This document shows, one piece after another, positions 6,868 to 11,236 of a stretch of DNA of 12,833 bases. The notes under the pieces are model-generated. The model was given only the letters and a program-made list of their open reading frames with translations. It searched no databases and was not told where the DNA came from. The DNA comes from Candidatus Gastranaerophilales bacterium HUM_12. GTDB lineage: Bacteria; Cyanobacteriota; Vampirovibrionia; Gastranaerophilales; Gastranaerophilaceae. Each line of letters starts with the position of its first letter. The first letter of the stretch is position 1. Position numbers and translations under genes: made by a program. The stretch lies in contig DABJ01000044.1 of assembly GCA_002102825.1 (NCBI GenBank), forward strand, positions 11,717 to 24,549. Reading direction: 5' to 3'.

Positions 6868-7698
6868 ATGGAAGAATTCCTGAAAAATCCAAGGGCAATA
6901 GATTATCACGTCGCTTCGTATAGTAAATTGTGTCTCAAGAACAATAACTCTCCTCGTAATGACAGCGAGATTTGTTCCCTCGCCCATTTATGGAAGAGGG
7001 TTATGGTGAGTGGTGCTACGCACGTAGCCATGCCGTCAACAAAAGTAAAATTTGCTTTCACACTTGCAGAAGTACTAATCACTCTTGGAATTATTGGAAT
7101 TGTTGCGGCAATTACAATTCCAACTCTTTCACAAAAATTATACGAAAAACGAACAGTTACTCAATTGCGTGCAGTTCAATCAATTCTTGCTCAGGCAATA
7201 AAAGCTGCGGAAGCAGAAGATGGCGAGGTTGAGGGTTGGGGGCTGAAACAAGATCATTCCAAGGAAGATGCGGAACTTATCGCAGAAAAACTCCTAAAAC
7301 ACATGAAAGTAGCTCATGATTGTGGAACAGAACCTGATACGAATGGTTTTTGTTTCCCTAATACTACATATACTTATTTAAATGGAAATAAATCTCCTAA
7401 TTATGCAAATCGTGATTATTATTACAAAATCGTTTTGAATAATGGTGCTTCTATTTTTATACAAAGCTATTCTGATAATACTGATAATGATGAAGGCTAT
7501 ATCAATTTTAACGTTGATGTAAATGGTCCTAAACCGCCAAATACTGTAGGAAAAGATTTGTTTGATTTTAATTATAGTAAAGGTTCTGTTAGACCAAACG
7601 GTGCTCCAGGGTCAGAGGCCGACGGAAATTGCGATAAAAAGAAATCCGGCTGGGGGTGTGCATACTATGTTTTGCAAACAGGTAAACTCTTGAAATAA
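6868..7698 (+). CDS. Type IV pilin / type II secretion pseudopilin-like protein with a long repeat-derived leader
   Basis: 276 residues. The class III prepilin signal is KFA|FTLAEVLITLGIIGIVAA, with cleavage expected between A63 and F64, Glu at +5 (E68) and a hydrophobic helix at 64-84. Ala, not the usual Gly, precedes the cleavage site, as in the second pilin here. The C-terminal head ends with the motif DVNGPKPPNTVGKDLFDF, also present in pseudopilin 2 (DLNG..NPPNRWGYDLF), and has Cys at 151, 161 and near the C-terminus. The leader of 63 residues is far longer than usual and overlaps palindromic DNA (see 6901-7033). The ATG at 6868 has a strong Shine-Dalgarno; a shorter start at the ATG of MPSTKVKFA (7030) would give a normal-length leader but lacks a good one. 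Its stop directly abuts the stop of the convergent gene. Role inferred: subunit or minor subunit of a pilus or secretion filament, matured by a prepilin peptidase. Confidence 0.88.
   Translation: MEEFLKNPRAIDYHVASYSKLCLKNNNSPRNDSEICSLAHLWKRVMVSGATHVAMPSTKVKFAFTLAEVLITLGIIGIVAAITIPTLSQKLYEKRTVTQLRAVQSILAQAIKAAEAEDGEVEGWGLKQDHSKEDAELIAEKLLKHMKVAHDCGTEPDTNGFCFPNTTYTYLNGNKSPNYANRDYYYKIVLNNGASIFIQSYSDNTDNDEGYINFNVDVNGPKPPNTVGKDLFDFNYSKGSVRPNGAPGSEADGNCDKKKSGWGCAYYVLQTGKLLK
6901..7033 (+). repeat. Cluster of palindromic repeat-like sequences forming the pilin leader
   Basis: Positions 6901-6918 (GATTATCACGTCGCTTCG) and 6950-6969 (CTCCTCGTAATGACAGCGAG) resemble the two halves of a widespread bacterial palindromic repeat that reads roughly ATTGCCACGTCGCTTCG...CTCCTCGCAATGAC. 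Positions 6977-7000 form a hairpin (CCCTC..CCAT / ATGG..GAGGG), and the run into GGTTATGGTGAG resembles another common repeat of the CCCTC-CCC-GGG-GAGGGTTAGGGTGAG type. Positions 7015-7028 form GCTACG-CA-CGTAGC. All three modules are read through in frame. The inverted repeats are seen directly; the family comparison is from memory. Confidence 0.5.
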
Positions 7699-8439
7699 CT
7701 ATTTTTCTTGGTTTACGCCGTAGCCAAACATTGCAAAATCGTATTTTATAGGATCATTTGGGTCAAACTGCTTTAAGTTTTCAGTAATTTCAATTACAGA
7801 TTTGAAGTCGTTAGCTTTTCTGGATAATAATCCCATATTTCGTGAAATTCTGCCGACATGGATATCTAGTGGGATATATAATTCTGACGGCTTCATAAAA
7901 TTCCAAATTCCAAAATCTACAGGACCTTTTCTTACTAACCAACGGAGATACATGCACATTCTCTTCATTGCACCGCCTTTTCTTGGATTTGGAATCATAA
8001 AATAAAAGCCTTGTCCTAAATTTTTGCTAGTCTTTGCATAGAAATAGTCTGTCACTGTTTCAAATAATTTATCTTGCGAATGTCCATATTTGAATAGTTC
8101 TTCAAGTCCACCGTCTTTTGTGTACAAGTCTTTTAGGATAGAAAAAATTGCTGAAAAATCTTCCGGTTTTCCAAAACGATAATTAAAATCTTCAAGAATT
8201 TTTGGTTCAAAATTTTCTATAAAATTTAGTGGCTCGTTTTGTGCAATTTCTAACAACTGGTTGAGTTTTTTTATAAAAAGTTCTCTTCTCCCGTAAGCAA
8301 CCAGTGATGCGATAAAACCTGAAATTTCGATATCTTTTTTGTTTTTAAATCTATGAGGAATCTGTATGGGGTCGTCTTTAATAAAATCAACTGTTTCGTA
8401 AGTTTTGACGAGTTTATCTATTTCCGGTTTAGTAATCAT
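7699..8439 (-). CDS. DUF2400 / TIGR02757 family protein
   Basis: 246 residues, the usual full length for TIGR02757. Family marks: DPIQIPHRF (23-31), KKDIEISGFIASLVAYGRR (34-52), AMKRMCMYLRWLVRKGPVDFGIW (157-179), ELYIPLDIHVGRISRNMGLL (186-205) and FDPNDPIKYDFAMFGYG (225-241). LDIHVGRISR aligns by eye with the VDTHVxR segment of endonuclease III-like HhH-GPD proteins, whose Asp is catalytic (D192 here), but the HhH lysine glycosylase motif is not evident. The biochemical function of the family is not established; a DNA repair link is an inference from fold. It is the last gene of a tight cluster, starting 2 bp after the HAD stop. Its own stop (CTA on the plus strand) touches the stop of the convergent pilin with no bases between. 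Confidence 0.9.
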   Translation of the reverse strand: MITKPEIDKLVKTYETVDFIKDDPIQIPHRFKNKKDIEISGFIASLVAYGRRELFIKKLNQLLEIAQNEPLNFIENFEPKILEDFNYRFGKPEDFSAIFSILKDLYTKDGGLEELFKYGHSQDKLFETVTDYFYAKTSKNLGQGFYFMIPNPRKGGAMKRMCMYLRWLVRKGPVDFGIWNFMKPSELYIPLDIHVGRISRNMGLLSRKANDFKSVIEITENLKQFDPNDPIKYDFAMFGYGVNQEK

Positions 8440-8441
8440 TT

Positions 8442-9137
8442 CTATCTCACAATTGAATTTATGGCAAATAAATCTTTGTTAAATTCTCTAAAACTATTAA
8501 TAATTTCACTCACCGCAGGAATTGATTTGTATAATTCAGGACTTTCTTCTGAACAAATTGCGATAATTTTTCCGATTTTTGCGGCTCTGGCAGATTCAAT
8601 TCCAGAGATTGCATCTTCAACAACAATACATTCTTTCGGTTTCAAGCCAATATTTTTTGCTGCAATTTCGTAAATATCCGGAGCTGGTTTCCCAGGAATT
8701 GTTCCGTCAGAATAAACAATTTTGTCTAAATCAAACCAGTTTGCTAAATGAAAATGTTTGATATAAAAGTCCACATTGTCTTTTTCTGACATTGTTGCAA
8801 TAGTTCGAGGAATATTATTTTCTTTTAAAAAGTCTAAAAATTCCACAACTCCGTCCGCTAAATGGAAGTTATCTTTGTCTTTCAAACACATGTTTCTGTA
8901 AACTTCTTCTTTTTCAAATGCTAATTTCTCAACCATTTCCGGTGTTGGGCGTTTACCGATTGCGTATTTGATGATTTCTTCGTTAGTTCGACCGAACATG
9001 TATTTTAGCATCTCTTCATCTGAAAAAGGTGTTCCTCTAAGTCGTCTTGAAAATTCAACCCATGCTTCTTTGTGCTTTGGTGAATCCCAGTATAGAGTTC
9101 CGTTAAAATCAAAAATAATTCCTTTATATTGTGTCAT
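8442..9137 (-). CDS. HAD-superfamily phosphatase, beta-phosphoglucomutase-like subclass
   Basis: 231 residues. Motif I is FDFNGTL (D10 nucleophile) near the N-terminus, followed by a four-helix cap (about 16-90); motif II is TIATMSEK (112-119); motif III is GKPAPD (K150); motif IV is VVEDAISGIESA (E174-D175). This is the layout of cap-C1 HAD phosphatases and phosphomutases acting on small phosphorylated metabolites. The second Asp of motif I, normally the acid/base, is Asn (N12). DFNGTL variants are known among HAD proteins, so the protein may be active with altered chemistry rather than dead. It starts 1 bp after the TPR gene stop and ends 2 bp before the DUF2400 start, so the three are probably co-transcribed. 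The substrate cannot be predicted. Confidence 0.9.
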   Translation of the reverse strand: MTQYKGIIFDFNGTLYWDSPKHKEAWVEFSRRLRGTPFSDEEMLKYMFGRTNEEIIKYAIGKRPTPEMVEKLAFEKEEVYRNMCLKDKDNFHLADGVVEFLDFLKENNIPRTIATMSEKDNVDFYIKHFHLANWFDLDKIVYSDGTIPGKPAPDIYEIAAKNIGLKPKECIVVEDAISGIESARAAKIGKIIAICSEESPELYKSIPAVSEIINSFREFNKDLFAINSIVR

Positions 9138-9138
9138 T

Positions 9139-9753
9139 TTACTGCTTTTCCATAATTTTGTTGTATAAATCTAAATATGTTTGAGCTTGTTTTTCTTTGT
9201 TTAGCATTTTGTAAGAATATGCTAAATTGTAGTAAATAGATGGTTCGCTATTCCCAGAATCTAAAGCCCTGAAAAAGTTGTATTTTGCGTTACGATAGTC
9301 TTTTAATTTTAAATACGCACAACCCATATTATAATATCCGTAAGAAAAATCGTCTTTAAGTTTAACTGTTTTTTTGAATTCTGCCAGAGCTAAATTTGGT
9401 TTATCTTGGATAAAATAAATGTATCCTAAATTGTAGTGTGCTTTATAATATTTAGGGTCTTTATTGATTGCTTCATTGAACATATAAATTGCTTCGTTGA
9501 TTTTGTCTTTGTCTTGCAAAATGTTTCCAAGAAGTAAGCAATCTTCTGCAGAACGACTTTCTTCTGTTTTGCCTAGCAATATTTTTTGAGCACCATCAAT
9601 ATCGTTTTGAGCATAAAGGACTTTTGCCTGTTCTGAAATCGGATCAGCTTGAACTTGTTCGGGTTGTTGCTTTTGCCAAGGCAAAGTTGCACTGTTTGCA
9701 ACATTCAAAAAAGCTCCACTTAATATAACTAAAGTTAAAATAATTTTTTTCAT
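9139..9753 (-). CDS. Exported TPR-repeat protein
   Basis: 204 residues from the ATG at 9753. That start gives a signal peptide (MKKIILTLVILSGAFLNVANSA, 1-22) with cleavage likely near ANSA|T; a GTG 12 codons upstream would place a charged, aromatic stretch before it and has no Shine-Dalgarno. There are four clear TPR units of 34 residues (for example YYKAHYNLGYIYFIQDKP and YGYYNMGCAYLKLKDYRNA) and a degenerate fifth at the start (ISEQAKVLYAQNDIDGAQK). TPR proteins act as assembly scaffolds, so a periplasmic or surface assembly role is plausible next to a pilin. It sits 45 bp downstream of pseudopilin 2 and 1 bp upstream of the HAD gene. No ribosome binding site is present; a TATAAT close to the ATG suggests leaderless translation. 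Confidence 0.88.
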   Translation of the reverse strand: MKKIILTLVILSGAFLNVANSATLPWQKQQPEQVQADPISEQAKVLYAQNDIDGAQKILLGKTEESRSAEDCLLLGNILQDKDKINEAIYMFNEAINKDPKYYKAHYNLGYIYFIQDKPNLALAEFKKTVKLKDDFSYGYYNMGCAYLKLKDYRNAKYNFFRALDSGNSEPSIYYNLAYSYKMLNKEKQAQTYLDLYNKIMEKQ

Positions 9754-9759
9754 ACAAAA

Positions 9760-9765
9760 ATTATA
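9760..9765 (-). promoter_or_regulatory. -10 box placed for a leaderless TPR-gene transcript
   Basis: On the minus strand TATAAT is followed by only six bases (TTTTGT) and then the ATG at 9753, so a start 7 bases after the -10 coincides with the ATG. The best -35 at 17 bp is weak (TGGAAA). The gene might also be read from the pseudopilin 2 promoter, as I see no terminator between them. Confidence 0.45.
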
Positions 9766-9798
9766 GAATAAATTTTTAAATTTTTCCACTAAAATTTT

Positions 9799-10599
9799 TT
9801 ATTTAAATTCTTTAATAATATCTTTAAAATAGTCTGAACTTGCTTTTGCTTTCTGTGCGCAAGTTACACCATTTAATACATTTGTTGTTTGAGAATTACA
9901 ATATGAAGTCATATTTGTGTAGTTAGTTCCATTATCTCCCATTGTTTTAAGTTCTCCATCAACAAATTGAAATGTAAATAAATCGTACCCCCAACGATTT
10001 GGAGGATTGTTATAGCCGTTCAAATCAACAGAAACCCAGATTCTACCATCATTTGCGCTATTATTTTCAAATAGTAATAATGTTCCATCTTGTAGTGCAA
10101 TTTGTCCATCATCAAACCAAGAACCACTAACATTGGATTTACCGTCTAATGACTTATAAGGTTTGGCATTTTTATCTGCGGTACTCCATTTGTAGCCGTA
10201 ACAAGGGAGTAAATAGTTCACTTTAGTCGCATCTGAACCACAATCAAAAGCCCCTTGAAGATAGTTCATAAATGTCAAATAAAATGTTCCATGTGGATAA
10301 GTATTTGGGTCTAATGAAACATCGTCAGCTTCCATTTGTTTAAAAACTTGTTGAACAGTTGAATAAGATTTTAGGAATTGAGTGTGTAATCTTTTTGCCT
10401 TGTAGTTATTAATTAAACTTGGAATTGTCAATGCAGCAACGACACCGATTATTCCGAGGGTGATTAAGACTTCCGCCAATGTAAATGCAAGTTTCTTTTT
10501 ATTCTGCACTAGGGCATTAAGGCACACAGGCCCTAAGTTCTTTACATCTTTATTATTCTTTTTGTGATTTGCACTATTGTTAATTGTTATTCCATTCAT
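9799..10599 (-). CDS. Type IV pilin / pseudopilin-like protein 2
   Basis: 266 residues. The prepilin signal is KKKLA|FTLAEVLITLGIIGVVAA with cleavage expected between A38 and F39, Glu at +5 (E43) and a hydrophobic helix to about residue 60. The globular part carries VDLNGYNNPPNRWGYDLFTF, the motif shared with pseudopilin 1, and Cys pairs (FDCGSD, LPCYGY, TSYCNS, VTCAQK) that could form disulfides outside the inner membrane. The 38-residue leader is long and includes LGPVCLNALVQ encoded by an inverted repeat. The start at 10599 has only a distant AAAGGA. Its promoter is close to consensus and overlapped by operators of the divergent XRE regulator. A 24-codon near-copy of its C-terminus lies inverted at 11031. 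Role inferred: pilus or secretion-filament subunit. Confidence 0.9.
   Translation of the reverse strand: MNGITINNSANHKKNNKDVKNLGPVCLNALVQNKKKLAFTLAEVLITLGIIGVVAALTIPSLINNYKAKRLHTQFLKSYSTVQQVFKQMEADDVSLDPNTYPHGTFYLTFMNYLQGAFDCGSDATKVNYLLPCYGYKWSTADKNAKPYKSLDGKSNVSGSWFDDGQIALQDGTLLLFENNSANDGRIWVSVDLNGYNNPPNRWGYDLFTFQFVDGELKTMGDNGTNYTNMTSYCNSQTTNVLNGVTCAQKAKASSDYFKDIIKEFK
10510..10535. repeat. Inverted repeat within the pseudopilin 2 leader
   Basis: TAGGGC (10510-10515) and GCCCTA (10530-10535) form a 6-bp inverted repeat with a 14-base centre. Read on the coding strand it is a run of similar short units (GGCCTGTGT, GCCTTAAT, GCCCTAGT), GC-rich against AT-rich surroundings, encoding the GPVCLNALV part of the leader. 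It is another repeat-like insertion upstream of a prepilin cleavage site. Confidence 0.45.
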
Positions 10600-10624
10600 T
10601 TCTTGACTTTTATTCCTTTTATAC

Positions 10625-10659
10625 TGACTTATAAATCATAATACATGAATTATAAGTCA
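10625..10659. promoter_or_regulatory. Paired operators, probably for the XRE regulator
   Basis: Two near-palindromic 14-mers, TGACTTATAAATCA (10625-10638) and TGAATTATAAGTCA (10646-10659), are inverted relative to each other and start 21 bp apart, two helical turns. Their outer parts form a perfect 10-bp inverted repeat, TGACTTATAA / TTATAAGTCA. Spacing on the same face of DNA is classic for cooperative Cro/cI-type binding. The second site covers the -10 of the pseudopilin 2 promoter, so binding should repress that gene. Confidence 0.7.
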
Positions 10660-10676
10660 TAAGATATTTTTGTCAA
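10649..10676 (-). promoter_or_regulatory. Near-consensus promoter for pseudopilin 2
   Basis: Minus strand: TTGACA (10671-10676) and TATAAT (10649-10654), both perfect, with a 16-bp spacer. Transcription would start near 10642, giving a leader of about 43 bases. The -10 lies within the right-hand operator. Such a strong promoter under an operator suggests a gene kept off until derepressed. Confidence 0.75.
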
Positions 10677-10694
10677 CTAATATAAACTATCAAT

Positions 10695-10922
10695 ATGGAT
10701 AGAGAAGAAGTGATTAAAATCTTTGCAGAGAATTTGAGGGCGGAACGGGCAAGAAAACAGTTTTCTCAAGAAAAACTGGCAGAAATGGCTGATATTACTC
10801 CTGAATATCTTGCAAGAATCGAAAAAGAAAAATATAGTCCATCTTTGATTGTTATTGTTAATCTCGCTTTAGCTTTGAATATTTCTGTTGATAAGCTAAT
10901 TCCTTTAGATAAAATTAAGTAG
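10695..10922 (+). CDS. XRE/Cro-cI family transcriptional regulator (75 residues)
   Basis: A single helix-turn-helix domain with no ligand or multimerisation domain. The HTH is at about 24-42 (SQEKLAEMADITPEYLARIE), followed by the usual YSPSLIVIVNLALALNISVDKL for helices 4-5. Length and pattern match compact Cro/cI or restriction-controller (C protein)-like regulators. It is divergent from pseudopilin 2, with two 14-bp operators in the 95-bp gap, so it is the likely repressor of that pilin and perhaps autoregulated. There is no Shine-Dalgarno before the ATG; a TATAAA at 10681-10686 would start transcription within two bases of it, so leaderless translation is possible. No methylase or nuclease gene adjoins, so a restriction-controller role is not supported. 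Confidence 0.9.
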   Translation: MDREEVIKIFAENLRAERARKQFSQEKLAEMADITPEYLARIEKEKYSPSLIVIVNLALALNISVDKLIPLDKIK

Positions 10923-10937
10923 TTTTTGAAATAATAC

Positions 10938-10965
10938 TTGACGATTTTTAAAAAGGGGTAATAAT
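10938..10965 (+). promoter_or_regulatory. Promoter upstream of the candidate small RNA
   Basis: TTGACG (10938-10943) and AATAAT (10960-10965), each 5 of 6 to consensus, with a 16-bp spacer. Transcription would begin near 10972. The spacer holds AAAAAGGGG, which alternatively is a ribosome binding site for the ATG at 10964 of a 16-codon frame (MLVMSLLLNLSCYYSF) ending inside the terminator. The promoter reading and the peptide reading exclude each other for the same transcript. Confidence 0.45.
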
Positions 10966-10971
10966 GTTGGT

Positions 10972-11028
10972 GATGTCTCTTTTACTGAACTTATCCTGCT
11001 ATTACTCCTTTTAGCAGGAATTTTTTTT
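10972..11028 (+). ncRNA. Candidate short RNA of about 57 bases ending in an intrinsic terminator
   Basis: A plausible promoter (10938-10965) and a strong terminator (10994-11028) frame a stretch of about 57 bases with no substantial reading frame. It follows the XRE gene and precedes a pilin remnant, so it could be a regulatory RNA, an attenuated leader of a lost gene, or simply the 3' end of the XRE transcript. No family is recognised. Confidence 0.3.
10994..11028 (+). terminator. Intrinsic terminator after the XRE gene
   Basis: TCCTGCT (10994-11000) pairs with AGCAGGA (11013-11019) around a 12-base loop and is followed by eight T (11021-11028). This is a standard rho-independent terminator for rightward transcription from the XRE gene or from the promoter at 10938. 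Confidence 0.85.
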
Positions 11029-11030
11029 AA

Positions 11031-11105
11031 TCAAATGTAACATGTGCACAGAAAGCAAAAATAAATTCGGATTATTTTAAGGATTTGGTTAGAGAATTTA
11101 AGTAA
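11031..11105 (+). pseudogene. C-terminal remnant of a pseudopilin gene
   Basis: The 24 sense codons before the TAA at 11103 read VTCAQKAKINSDYFKDLVREFK at their end, against VTCAQKAKASSDYFKDIIKEFK at the end of pseudopilin 2, with many silent differences (for example TGT/TGC, AAG/AAA). There is an in-frame stop just upstream (11028-11030) and no start or pilin body, so it is a relic of an old paralogue on the opposite strand, not a recent copy. It shows that a second pilin gene once occupied the space now holding the terminator and upstream region. Confidence 0.85.
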
Positions 11106-11128
11106 TCCGAACCTAAGTAGTTTTTTTC

Positions 11129-11152
11129 TTTTGTTAATATTTCGTAACAAAA
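11129..11152. promoter_or_regulatory. Inverted repeat upstream of the 512-residue gene
   Basis: TTTTGTTA (11129-11136) and TAACAAAA (11145-11152) form a perfect 8-bp inverted repeat with an 8-base centre. The GTTA-N8-TAAC arrangement resembles binding sites of CRP/FNR-type dimers, but no such regulator is encoded here. It lies 85 bp before the ATG at 11237, a suitable place for an operator. No clear -10/-35 pair is visible after it. Confidence 0.4.
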
Positions 11153-11180
11153 CACAGAGATTTTTTAAAGATTTTTGCAA

Positions 11181-11232
11181 TTGAGCCGTAAATAAGAATA
11201 AGAGTACGAAAATTATGAAAGGAAAGGCTCAA
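11181..11232 (+). promoter_or_regulatory. 5'-leader inverted repeat enclosing the ribosome binding site of the 512-residue gene
   Basis: TTGAGCC (11181-11187) pairs with GGCTCAA (11226-11232), which ends four bases before the ATG at 11237. The AAAGGAAAGG Shine-Dalgarno (about 11218-11227) sits in the loop and at the stem edge. A fold could modulate translation or mRNA stability. It parallels the leader repeat of the giant gene. Confidence 0.4.
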
Positions 11233-11236
11233 CACT

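Noticed and set aside
10695..10922. Restriction-modification controller (C) protein
   Set aside because: Size and HTH fit, but no methyltransferase or restriction enzyme is nearby; the HNH gene is 4 kb away and separated by other units.
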